The notes beneath the pieces were generated by a model. It searched no databases and was not told the origin of the DNA. It saw nothing but the letters and a program-made list of their open reading frames with translations. From Anaerolineae bacterium (GTDB taxonomy: Bacteria > Chloroflexota > Anaerolineae > Aggregatilineales > Phototrophicaceae), in NCBI GenBank assembly GCA_022822305.1, contig JAJEBY010000016.1:124001-188000 (forward strand): a DNA stretch of 64,000 nucleotides, read 5' to 3'. Positions 16,854 through 25,168 of the stretch are shown piece after piece; positions within the stretch are counted from its first letter, which is position 1; every line of letters starts with the position of its first letter. Made by a program: the position numbers and the translations under genes.

Positions 16854-17534
16854 ATGGCGGAAACGATTCTGGTTGTCGATGACGAGATGAGAATCATCGA
16901 TCTGGCGCGAATGTATCTCGAGCAAGATGGATACCGCGTGATCTACGCGACCGATGGCATCAAGGCGCGGCGTATGATCCTCGATAAGCAGCCAAGCTTG
17001 GTCGTGCTGGATCTGATGCTGCCCGGCATGGATGGCCTGGAAGTTTGCCGAAAAGTCCGCGCCGAATCCGATGTGCCGATCATCATGCTGACGGCGCGCA
17101 ATGACGATATCGACAAGATTGTCGGCTTGGAGCTTGGCGCCGACGACTATTTGACCAAGCCTTTCAATCCGCGCGAGTTGGTGGCGCGCATCAAAGCCAT
17201 CTTACGCCGAAGCGACCGCAACAGCCGTGACGAGCAGCCGACCAAGGTCAGCATCGGCAACCTCTTCATTGACGGGCAGCGTCGCCGCGTCGAGATTGGG
17301 CAGCGGGTGATCAACCTGCGGATGAAAGAATTTGACTTGCTGCAAACGCTGGCGGAAAATATAGGAGTCGTATTCAGCCGGGAGAAGCTGCTCGATGTGG
17401 TATGGGGCTACGACTTCGCCGGCGAGACCCGCACCGTTGACGTGCATATCGCTCATTTGCGGCACAAACTGCGCGGGATGGAACCTGTGATCGAAACGGT
17501 ATGGGGAGTGGGTTACAAGCTCGATGAAGCCTAG
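16854..17534 (+). CDS. OmpR-family response regulator
   Basis: 226 residues. Receiver domain with the acidic pair 'VVDDE' (Asp9, Asp10), phospho-acceptor Asp53 in 'VVLDLMLPGMDG', and conserved Lys in 'DDYLTKPFNPRELVARI'. The C-terminal winged helix carries 'INLRMKEFDLLQTLAEN' and 'TRTVDVHIAHLRHKL', ending in 'VWGVGYKL'. Start is ATG at 16854, with GAGGAG four bases upstream; an in-frame ATG at 16788 lacks one. Its last codons overlap the histidine kinase start by 11 bases, so the pair is a cognate two-component system. Stimulus unknown. Confidence 0.94.
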   Translation: MAETILVVDDEMRIIDLARMYLEQDGYRVIYATDGIKARRMILDKQPSLVVLDLMLPGMDGLEVCRKVRAESDVPIIMLTARNDDIDKIVGLELGADDYLTKPFNPRELVARIKAILRRSDRNSRDEQPTKVSIGNLFIDGQRRRVEIGQRVINLRMKEFDLLQTLAENIGVVFSREKLLDVVWGYDFAGETRTVDVHIAHLRHKLRGMEPVIETVWGVGYKLDEA

Positions 17535-19065
17535 GCGTCGCCGGACGGCTCTCGGTTTACGCTTGCGCCTGTTGATATCGTATCTGGTGCTGCTGATGGT
17601 GGCGCTGGGTGTGATCGCTTCGGCGCTTTTTGTATTGCTCGGCAATCGCCCGGCGCCGGCAGCGCCAACATACGAACGTCTGGCAGCGCTGACGCAGGGA
17701 TTGAACCTGCTCAATACCATTGCCGATCTTCCACGCGATGCCGATCTGGCTTTCATACAGGAGCAGATTCCAGAACTTCTGGATGCGTTCGCGCAATCGC
17801 GCAACGTGCGCACACTGCAAATTCGACTGACATCGGAAGGCCCTCTGGTACTTTATGACAGCGCCGATAGATTTGAAGTCGGTCAGACTATTCGGCTGTT
17901 GGTCGATGCCTACAAGAGCGAACCGCTGGGGCGGGTGCTTCCGCGCGGAAGCGAACAGTTTTTCGGCGGCTTTTCAGATCCCGGCGGCAGCGAGTGGCTC
18001 TTCGGCGGATTGCGATTCAGGCAGGCGCGTCCCTTCGTGGATCTCTTGGTTGACGACAACCTCTGGATACTGGCCGAACCGCGACCAACGGTCAGCTTGC
18101 AGGAGACACTGGCCGATTTCGGCAGCGCGCTGGCGCCGCCGTTGGTTCAAGCCGCGATTGCGGGAATCGTTTTCGCAGTTATTCTTGCCGCGTTGATCAG
18201 TCGAATGATCGCCAAGCCCGTTCAACGAGTCGCCCTTGCGGCCACAGACGTAGCGCGAGGGGATTATGATGTGCAGGTGCCCGCCAGCGGGCCGCCCGAA
18301 TTGCGCTCCCTGGCCGAATCCTTCAACAGCATGACCGCGGAAGTGCTGGCGTCCAACAACGCCCAGCGTGATTTCCTGAGCAATGTCTCGCACGACTTGA
18401 GAACGCCGTTGACTTCGATACAAGGATATGCCCAGGCGCTGATTGATGGCGCTGCGGATGACCCAAAAGCGGCCGCCGAGATCATCTATGAGGAAGCCGG
18501 CCGCTTGAACCGCATGGTGATCGAATTGACCGACCTGCAACAATTGCAGGCGGGCCGTCTGTCAATGAGTCGAGAATCGATCGACATGTCACGGCTGGTG
18601 AACGATGTGGTGCAAAGTCTGCAAGTGGTCGCGGACAAGCAGAACATTCAGTTGGTTTCATCTTCCAGCCCGACGCCGCTTATCATCGCGGATGGGGATC
18701 GGCTGGCGCAGGTTTTGATGAATCTCATCGGCAACGCGGTGAAGTTCACGCCGGCCGGCGGCCAAGTGCGTGTACGAACGGAGACCCGGGACAGCGGCGT
18801 TGCGGTCGATATTCAGGATACGGGCATCGGTATTCCGCCGCACGAATTGCGCCGCGTATTCGAACGCTTCTATCAAGTGGACAAGGCGCGCGGACCGCAG
18901 CGGGGCACGGGGCTGGGCTTGGCAATCGCGAAAGAGATCGTCGACGCGCACGGTGGCGCCATTTCCGCGCACAGCGGCGGTCGTGATCAAGGCGCGGCGT
19001 TTCGCGTTTGGCTGCCTTCGGCGTCTCAATTCAGACAGCGCATCGTCGCCATTGACGACGACTGA
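17524..19065 (+). CDS. Membrane sensor histidine kinase
   Basis: 513 residues. Order: TM1 (about 14-40), extracytoplasmic sensor (41-195), TM2 (about 205-226), HAMP (226-277), HisKA with His290 in 'FLSNVSHDLRTPLTSIQGY', and HATPase with N-box 'NLIGNAVKFTPAGG', G1 'IQDTGIGIP', F-box 'FERFYQVDKA' and G2 'GTGLGLAIAKEIV'. The sensor region matches no named domain. It phosphorylates the upstream regulator. Overlap of 11 bases with that gene indicates coupled translation. Confidence 0.93.
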   Translation: MKPRRRRTALGLRLRLLISYLVLLMVALGVIASALFVLLGNRPAPAAPTYERLAALTQGLNLLNTIADLPRDADLAFIQEQIPELLDAFAQSRNVRTLQIRLTSEGPLVLYDSADRFEVGQTIRLLVDAYKSEPLGRVLPRGSEQFFGGFSDPGGSEWLFGGLRFRQARPFVDLLVDDNLWILAEPRPTVSLQETLADFGSALAPPLVQAAIAGIVFAVILAALISRMIAKPVQRVALAATDVARGDYDVQVPASGPPELRSLAESFNSMTAEVLASNNAQRDFLSNVSHDLRTPLTSIQGYAQALIDGAADDPKAAAEIIYEEAGRLNRMVIELTDLQQLQAGRLSMSRESIDMSRLVNDVVQSLQVVADKQNIQLVSSSSPTPLIIADGDRLAQVLMNLIGNAVKFTPAGGQVRVRTETRDSGVAVDIQDTGIGIPPHELRRVFERFYQVDKARGPQRGTGLGLAIAKEIVDAHGGAISAHSGGRDQGAAFRVWLPSASQFRQRIVAIDDD

Positions 19066-19097
19066 ATGCCGCAATCAGAAGCAAGTATCGGCAGGGT

Positions 19098-20147
19098 TCA
19101 AGAAGCAGTCGAATCACCACTCTGGTCAAACGCCAGCGCCGGCATCTGCAGCGATATCCAGACATTGTCACCGCGTTGGAAAAACCGATCAACGCCGGTT
19201 CGCGCGATCAATTCGCTGCCGTCATCCAGCTCTAATCCCAAACGTTGGTAATGCCCATAGAATTCCCGCCACACGATCGAGGCGCGATTGCCGATCTCCT
19301 GGTGTCCAACAAAGATGGCTTCGGGTCGAATCATGAGTTGCACGGGGCCGCTCTTGGGATGAAAGAGCTTGACAGCGCCCAACGAACTGGACGCGGTTAA
19401 CCCAAACGCTTCGCCGGGCAGGAAATTGGCTTCGCCGATGAAGTGAGCCACCTGGGAGTTGACCGGGCGATTATAGATAAGGTGCGGCGTCGCCACTTGC
19501 ACCAGCCGGCCGTCGAAGATCACCGCGATCTCGTCAGACAGGCTCAAGGCTTCCTGCTGATCGTGCGTCACGAAGATGGCGGTGGTCTCGGTCTCGAGCA
19601 AGATATCGCGCACATCATTACGGACCTGCGCCCGCAACCCGGTGTCGAGATTGGAAAACGGCTCGTCCAGCAGCAAGATATCGGGATTGGGGGCAAGCGC
19701 CCGCGCCAGCGCCACCCGCTGCTGCTGCCCGCCGGAAAGCTCGTGCGGCATACGGTTGGCGTCGGCTTCCATGCCAACCAAGTCTAGCATCCGCTTGACT
19801 TGTTTCTCGCCTTCTCGCTTCTGGTCCCGAATGCCAAACGCGATGTTTTCCTCCACATTGATGTGCGGGAAAAGCGCGTAATCTTGGAAGACCATCCCAA
19901 CTTTGCGTTTCTCTGGCGGCACGAAATGGTTAGCATCGGCAACGACACTGTCGCCAATCTTGATGCTGCCGCCGGTGGGACGCTCGAAGCCGGCAATCAA
20001 ACGCAACGTTGTGGTCTTGCCCCCGCCGCTGGGACCCAGGATAGTGAGTATTTCTCCGGGTTGGACCCGCAAGGTGACATCGCGGACCGCCGGCAAATCG
20101 CCATCGAACAGCTTGGTCAAGTGTTCTGTCTGTAACGAGAATTCCAT
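19098..20147 (-). CDS. fbpC: Iron(III)-type ABC transporter ATP-binding protein
   Basis: 349 residues. Walker A 'GPSGGGKTTTLRL', Q-loop 'MVFQDYALFPHINVEENIAF', signature 'LSGGQQQRVALARAL', Walker B 'ILLLDEPFSNLD', and H-loop 'IFVTHDQQEA'. The C-terminal 110 residues look like the OB-type regulatory domain (TOBE) of the FbpC/PotA/CysA group. With the permease and binding protein upstream it makes a complete Fbp-type importer. The assignment to iron is by neighbour type; thiamine or another oxyanion or metal cannot be excluded. Confidence 0.88.
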   Translation of the reverse strand: MEFSLQTEHLTKLFDGDLPAVRDVTLRVQPGEILTILGPSGGGKTTTLRLIAGFERPTGGSIKIGDSVVADANHFVPPEKRKVGMVFQDYALFPHINVEENIAFGIRDQKREGEKQVKRMLDLVGMEADANRMPHELSGGQQQRVALARALAPNPDILLLDEPFSNLDTGLRAQVRNDVRDILLETETTAIFVTHDQQEALSLSDEIAVIFDGRLVQVATPHLIYNRPVNSQVAHFIGEANFLPGEAFGLTASSSLGAVKLFHPKSGPVQLMIRPEAIFVGHQEIGNRASIVWREFYGHYQRLGLELDDGSELIARTGVDRFFQRGDNVWISLQMPALAFDQSGDSTAS

Positions 20148-20260
20148 GATGTGGTCCGGCTAACCGTGTCTATATTGCGCTATTAAGCGTACAGCAAATG
20201 TCACGTGCATAAAGAGCGAACTCAGCGCTGCAATGAAGCCGAACATGCGCGAGTCCATTG

Positions 20261-21895
20261 TCAGTGCAAGGAATCGTTGTGACGCAAAATGACTATGAGA
20301 ACCAATCCGGAAACCAGGATCAGCACAAAACCGGGCAGCGCGATGGATGAGAGGAACGCTTCGTCGTAGGCGCTCCAGATGCGCGTGGCAAAGGTACGGA
20401 ATCCGATCGGGCGCAGAATCAGCGTGGTTGGCAGTTCCTTCATCACATTGAGAAAGACCAGCGCCAGCCCCGCCAGAATACCGCCACGCGCCAGCGGCAG
20501 CGTGATGCGCAGCAGCGCGGCTCGGGCCGATAGACCCAGACTTCGGGCGGCTTCTTCGTAGCGCGGGTTGATTTGGGCGAAGGCGCTATGCGTCGCGCCG
20601 ATGCTGAAGGGCAAATAGCGAATGCTGTAGCCAATAATCAGCAGCGGCAAGGTCTGATAGAGGCTAAGCAGATTCTGTGAGGCGAAGAAAACCAGCGCAA
20701 GCGCGATCACGATGCTCGGAAGCACATTGCCTGTGTAGGCCAAATTGACCAGCCAGCGATCAATTCTTGAAGACGCGCGCAGTGCCAGCAGCGCCAATGG
20801 CAGGGCGGCCACCGCCACTGTGAGCGCCGAAATCGTGCTGACGCCGACGGTATTGCGCAACAATTCCGTCATCGAAACGTGTATCGGGTTGGTAAGGGTG
20901 CGTCCGCTCAGCCAATCGAGCAGAACCAACAGGGGAATGAAAACACCGACGAAGACCACAGTGCCGCAGAACAGCATGGCCGGTAAACGCCACTTGCCCA
21001 ATTGCACGGTTTGCAGCTGACGATTGGCGCCGGTGCCGATTCGATAATGACGCCCGCGATGTTGTACCCGCGAGCGGAGCATCAAAATCAAGACTGTCAT
21101 GGCCACAAGGACCAGCGCCAATACAGACGCCTTGTCCATGCGAAAAGACTCCGTCTGCAGGAAGATCGCGCGCGTGAAGGCGTTGAAACGCATGACGGCC
21201 ACCGCGCCAAAATCAGCCAGGCAGTAGAGCGCGACCATTAGCATGCCCGCGGCTAGCGCTGGCTGGAGCTGGGGCAGCGTGATCTTGGCGAATACCTGCC
21301 AGCGATTGAGTCCAAGGCTGTGGCCGGCTTCTTCCAAGGAGCGGTCGCTGTAGAGCAGAGCGGCGCGCACCGGCAGGAGCACGTAAGGAAAGGTCACGAA
21401 CGTCAGCGTCAGGCAGGCGCCGACAAAGCCCTTGATATTCGGCAGACGATCCACGCCTATCGGTTCCAGGAGCTGCTGCAGCGCGCCCTTCGGGCCGAAA
21501 GCGTCGGTGAAGGTCACGGCTGTCAGATACGATGGGATGACCATAGCCAGCAAGCCCAGCACCAGCCAAATACGCTGGCCCGGCAAGTCGCTGCGACTGG
21601 TCAGCCAGGCAAAGGGCACGCCAATCAGCGAAGCGAGGAAGGTGACCGTCACCATCAAGGCGATGCTGTTGCCAACGATGCGCAGGTTTCGCGCTTGCAG
21701 CAAATACTCGATGCCTTCTTGGCCGGCGCCAATCGCCCGAATGATGATGAAGGCCACGGGTGTCATGACCACCGCGACAAGAACGACACTAACCAGCTGC
21801 GCCAGCTGCCGATTGCCGAATTGCAAATGCAGGTCGGGCGCGCCGCGATCTCGATATCGCCTGAGTTGAGTTGGGATTAAGCCGGAATGTTCCAT
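20261..21895 (-). CDS. fbpB: Iron(III)-type ABC transporter permease (fused two-domain)
   Basis: 544 residues with about 12 hydrophobic segments and two BPD_transp_1 domains in tandem, as in FbpB. The coupling motifs are visible: 'EEAGHSLGLNRWQVFAKITL' in the first half and 'EEAARSLGLSARAALLRITL' in the second. 'LPTTLILRPIGFRTFATRIW' near the end is typical for iron permeases. It lies 58 bp after the binding-protein gene and 113 bp before the ATPase gene on the same strand. ATG at 21895 has a poor ribosome-binding site. Confidence 0.9.
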   Translation of the reverse strand: MEHSGLIPTQLRRYRDRGAPDLHLQFGNRQLAQLVSVVLVAVVMTPVAFIIIRAIGAGQEGIEYLLQARNLRIVGNSIALMVTVTFLASLIGVPFAWLTSRSDLPGQRIWLVLGLLAMVIPSYLTAVTFTDAFGPKGALQQLLEPIGVDRLPNIKGFVGACLTLTFVTFPYVLLPVRAALLYSDRSLEEAGHSLGLNRWQVFAKITLPQLQPALAAGMLMVALYCLADFGAVAVMRFNAFTRAIFLQTESFRMDKASVLALVLVAMTVLILMLRSRVQHRGRHYRIGTGANRQLQTVQLGKWRLPAMLFCGTVVFVGVFIPLLVLLDWLSGRTLTNPIHVSMTELLRNTVGVSTISALTVAVAALPLALLALRASSRIDRWLVNLAYTGNVLPSIVIALALVFFASQNLLSLYQTLPLLIIGYSIRYLPFSIGATHSAFAQINPRYEEAARSLGLSARAALLRITLPLARGGILAGLALVFLNVMKELPTTLILRPIGFRTFATRIWSAYDEAFLSSIALPGFVLILVSGLVLIVILRHNDSLH

Positions 21896-21953
21896 TGGTT
21901 TGTATGCGCGTGGACGAACGGATGCCCGCCCACGCTCCGATTACGCCTGTGCG

Positions 21954-22979
21954 TCAGTCTAGTGCGCCGCTCTCCTCGATCAGCTCCAGTGTGCCTTGCA
22001 GGTCATCGAGGTCGGACAAGTCGATATCCGGAGATTCAATTTCATCCAGAGAAGGTACATCCACCGCGGGTTCAACCGTTTCTACCAGCGGATACTCAAA
22101 TGTCGTTGAGGCGAAGTACTCTTGAGCGTCGTCGCTCAAAAGGTAATCCACCAACATCAGCGCGCGATCGGGCTGGTCGCTGGTTTTGAGGATGGCTGCG
22201 CCGGCCATGTTTATGAGCGCGCCAGGATCGCCGTCCAGGAAGAAATGCAGCGCGGCGGTGATATCGGGATCTTCCGCCAGGAAGCGGAACAAGTAATAGT
22301 GATTCACCAGGCCGACGGCGATTTCGCCATCAATGACCGCTTGGACTATTGGCGTATTCTTGGGATACGACTGCACGTCATTGGCGATCATGTCACCCAG
22401 CCACTGGGACGTTTCCTCATCGCCGAGCAGGATGCGCATGGCCGTCACATTGCTGACGAATGACGCATTGGCGGGCGCCCAGCCGACGACCCCGCGCCAT
22501 TCCTCGCCGGTGAAATCGAGAATCGATCCCGGCAATTCGAGTGCCATTGCTTCCAATGTCTCTGGGCCATAGACCAGGACACGGGCGCGGCCGCTGAGAC
22601 CGACCCAGACGCCGTCCGGCGAAACAAATGCGGGATCAATGACGCGATCCAATGTAGCTTCCGGCAGTTCGCTGAGCAGATCCGCGGCCGCCAAAGCGCC
22701 CAAGGCGCCGCCGTCTTGCGCGATGAAGACATCGGCGGGACTATTGTCCCCCTCGGTGAGAATCTGATTGGCGACGGCGCTGGTACCGCCGTACAAGACT
22801 TCGACCGCGATGCCGGTGTCCTCGGTGAATTGAGCGAGTATGGGCCCGATCAAGCTTTCATTGCGACCGGAGTAGATGGTGAGCGCATCGCTTTCGTCGG
22901 TCAGCGCGGGTATCGCGAACACTGACACAAGCACGAATGTCAGGACGAACAATGTAAGGTAACGCTTGTATAGCATCAT
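21954..22979 (-). CDS. fbpA: Iron(III)-type ABC transporter substrate-binding protein
   Basis: 341 residues from ATG 22979, chosen because GGAG stands five bases upstream; the frame runs open to 23066. The signal peptide is 'MMLYKRYLTLFVLTFVLVSV'. The mature protein starts 'LTIYSGRNESLIGPILAQF', the typical FbpA/type 2 periplasmic-binding start, with 'VLYGGTSAVANQIL' and 'SPADVFIAQDGGALGAL' following. 'VGLVNHYYLFRFLAED' holds the Tyr-Tyr pair used for ferric iron in FbpA. The C-terminus carries an unusual acidic extension of about 40 residues (SLDEIESPDIDLSDLDDL), absent from standard FbpA. Confidence 0.88.
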   Translation of the reverse strand: MMLYKRYLTLFVLTFVLVSVFAIPALTDESDALTIYSGRNESLIGPILAQFTEDTGIAVEVLYGGTSAVANQILTEGDNSPADVFIAQDGGALGALAAADLLSELPEATLDRVIDPAFVSPDGVWVGLSGRARVLVYGPETLEAMALELPGSILDFTGEEWRGVVGWAPANASFVSNVTAMRILLGDEETSQWLGDMIANDVQSYPKNTPIVQAVIDGEIAVGLVNHYYLFRFLAEDPDITAALHFFLDGDPGALINMAGAAILKTSDQPDRALMLVDYLLSDDAQEYFASTTFEYPLVETVEPAVDVPSLDEIESPDIDLSDLDDLQGTLELIEESGALD

Positions 22980-23090
22980 GCAAACTCCGTGCATATGGCG
23001 CGAATCCCACATGAGATTTGCTTGATGAACGGTGGTCATCCGGGCGAGAGGATCGGCTGAAAACATCTTCTGCTTGGATGACCCCTTCGT

Positions 23091-23118
23091 TTTATCAGTA
23101 CTCTGCAGCGTCTGTCCA
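23091..23118 (-). promoter_or_regulatory. Candidate promoter of the iron-transport operon
   Basis: Minus strand TGGACA (23118-23113), 16-bp spacer, GATAAA (23096-23091), about 110 bp before the fbpA ATG. -35 matches five of six and -10 four of six. No Fur or DtxR-like box was recognised around it. Confidence 0.4.
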
Positions 23119-23266
23119 CGCTTGCGGTAAACTTCACTTTTCTCCGATCATCAAGACCGGATTGCTGCCTTGTGCGATCTGCGATTGCCCATGGTCAGGC
23201 GGAAAGTTGCGGCGCGTTAAACCTCCCTCGCCCGATAATTCCAGAAACCAGATCTGGCTTCCGTCC

Positions 23267-23296
23267 ATGACGATTGCGGAGGCGCTGAGTTATACT
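23267..23296 (+). promoter_or_regulatory. Candidate promoter of the E2/JAB/E1 operon
   Basis: ATGACG (23267-23272), 18-bp spacer, TATACT (23291-23296), 72 bp before the first gene. A perfect 10-bp palindrome CCAGATCTGG lies just upstream at 23247-23256 and could be a binding site. The 23067-23367 interval holds no gene; it carries this promoter and the divergent iron-operon promoter. Confidence 0.4.
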
Positions 23297-23367
23297 GGAC
23301 ACGGATTGCGTTTGGCAATAGAGTGAGTGACTGTTGGCGGCGCTGAAGGCAACACGGAGTTGTATAC

Positions 23368-23841
23368 ATGTCCAATTGGTGGGGGTCTCGGAAGAGTGTC
23401 TCGTCGCGCCTGGTCTGGGAAGTCGAGGCGATGAAAGCCACCTTTGGCGACACCTTTAGGCTTGTAGTGCCGCCCTTTGGCGGTTTGCTCTATTGGCAAG
23501 GCAGCGTCGAGATCAATATGAGCATCTTGGATTCGCCCTTTCACAGTCTCAAAATCGTCTATCCCAAAGAGTATCCCAACCGCCCGGCGGAAGCCTACTG
23601 CATCAAACCACGAATTTACAGCGAAAAACACCAGTACGAAGACGGACAGCTTTGTCTCTTTAATCCCAAAGACGGCGAACAATACGGCTGGAATCCCTCG
23701 AAATCGACAGCGGTAACGGTCGGAGGTTGGGCGATACAGTGGCTATACGCCTATTATACCTGGCGCTCAACGGGCAAATGGCCGGGCATTGAAGAACGCA
23801 TCAAAGCGAGCACGCCCTTGCCCCGTCGACGGAGACGCTAG
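23368..23841 (+). CDS. E2-like (ubiquitin-conjugating-enzyme-fold) protein
   Basis: 157 residues. The pattern is that of prokaryotic E2-fold proteins: a beta-meander, then 'LKIVYPKEYPNRPAEAYCI' (the YPxxYP/PxxP-like turn), then 'HQYEDGQLCLFNP' with His88 and candidate catalytic Cys96, then a tryptophan-rich helix ('VGGWAIQWLYAYYTWRSTGK', followed by WPG). The C-terminus is basic (RRRRR). An E2 would accept a ubiquitin-like protein from the E1 as a thioester. ATG at 23368 has GGAG eight bases upstream. The JAB-like gene starts two bases after its stop. Fold and Cys assignment are by pattern, not structure. Confidence 0.72.
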   Translation: MSNWWGSRKSVSSRLVWEVEAMKATFGDTFRLVVPPFGGLLYWQGSVEINMSILDSPFHSLKIVYPKEYPNRPAEAYCIKPRIYSEKHQYEDGQLCLFNPKDGEQYGWNPSKSTAVTVGGWAIQWLYAYYTWRSTGKWPGIEERIKASTPLPRRRRR

Positions 23842-23843
23842 CC

Positions 23844-25076
23844 ATGCGGCCCAATGATGAGCCGGAGATTCTGAAACACATTAGCACGGAAATAGAGTTT
23901 TTGCGCAAGCGCTTGCGAGGAATGGCAATGATTTCACGCGGTATCGTACCCAACCTGGTCTTGTCGAGGCGCGCGGTGGAGAAGATGCTTTCCGCAGCGG
24001 GCCAATACCTGGCGGACGAAACCGGCGAGGCAATGTTGGGTTTCATCATCGAGGATGACACGCCGGAAGGATTGCCCACGATCTACGTTCTGGATACCAT
24101 TTCGCCCGACGAGACCGCCATCCGCCGCTCGCATACCTTCCAGCAAGGCGACGCTTTGCAAGACGAAATTATCTGGTGGCTGCAGGAAAACTGGCATTTT
24201 CATCGAGAGCGCTATCGCGGCACAGATGTGCTGCCGGGTCGTTTTGATGTCCCGCTGCGCTATCTGGGCGATTGGCACAAGCAGCCTGGATCAATGATTC
24301 AGCCCAGTCACGGCGACTTGATGACGGCCTTGGCCTGGCTGGACGATGATGAATTGGGCATGGACTACTTGTTAGTGCCGATCGTCACCGTTGGACACGC
24401 GCAAATCATCGGCCAGACCGATCTCGCCGTTAACTATCTCACCGTGCCGATGGATAACGGTACCGATATGCGTGTTGACTGGTGGTACATCCATCGTGAC
24501 GTGCGCGTCTTTCAACCGGTGCATCCTAAAGTCGTGCCGGAGGATGCTCTGCCCACGATGATGAAATATGCCTGGCATGTCGTGTTGCCGGATCGGTTGA
24601 CCAGCGAGACCTTGGCCATGACCGATGATGGCCTGCTGGTGCGGACGCTCTTTTACGAATGCGATGGCGAGGTGCCATTGGAATTCTGTTTCTTCGCCAT
24701 CCGGCAAGGCGCGAGCGCGTTCATGCTCTTTGTGACCCAGCACGACTATCCGCATTCCCCTCCTCGGGCATACCAGGCGCCCTTCATCAATGGCCTTGAC
24801 TTGATGGATCCGGTAGCCACGTTTCAAAAGCTGTGGGAAGTAGCAACGCCGATAGCAGATCCCGAAGATTGGGCGTGGGACAGCGAGAAGTTCCTGATCG
24901 ATTATGTCATCGCGCTTGAAGTGGATATGGGACTGCGGGAAGCGCCTAGGCTGGAGATTCCGGTGTTGATTGAGGATGACGACAGCGACGGCGCGAGTCC
25001 GGATCGCGTAATGGACAAGTATAGCCGCGGCGAACAGAACATCTCGAATGCGACCGACGACGAGATTTCGGAATGA
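23844..25076 (+). CDS. JAB/JAMM-domain protein with C-terminal RWD/E2-like domain
   Basis: 410 residues. Residues about 35-165 are a JAB (MPN) isopeptidase domain: catalytic Glu59 in 'DETGEAMLGFI', then 'YLGDWHKQPGSMIQPSHGDL', which has exact JAMM spacing H145-x-Q147-x7-S155-x2-D158. The second zinc His of HxH is Gln here. Residues about 235-365 look like a second E2/RWD fold: 'LEFCFFAIRQGASAFMLFV', then 'HDYPHSPPRAYQAPF' with the YPxxPP turn, but without a following catalytic Cys. The family would remove or process a ubiquitin-like modifier. It lies between the E2-like and E1-like genes. If the Gln is real, protease activity may be lost or altered. Confidence 0.72.
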   Translation: MRPNDEPEILKHISTEIEFLRKRLRGMAMISRGIVPNLVLSRRAVEKMLSAAGQYLADETGEAMLGFIIEDDTPEGLPTIYVLDTISPDETAIRRSHTFQQGDALQDEIIWWLQENWHFHRERYRGTDVLPGRFDVPLRYLGDWHKQPGSMIQPSHGDLMTALAWLDDDELGMDYLLVPIVTVGHAQIIGQTDLAVNYLTVPMDNGTDMRVDWWYIHRDVRVFQPVHPKVVPEDALPTMMKYAWHVVLPDRLTSETLAMTDDGLLVRTLFYECDGEVPLEFCFFAIRQGASAFMLFVTQHDYPHSPPRAYQAPFINGLDLMDPVATFQKLWEVATPIADPEDWAWDSEKFLIDYVIALEVDMGLREAPRLEIPVLIEDDDSDGASPDRVMDKYSRGEQNISNATDDEISE

Positions 25077-25168
25077 CTGCTTGCTCGTCGCATGACAAAT
25101 CCGCGTTGACGCACGGTTGCGGCAGGGAACCATTATGGACTACCGAATGGCAAATGAGGCGCTGATCG

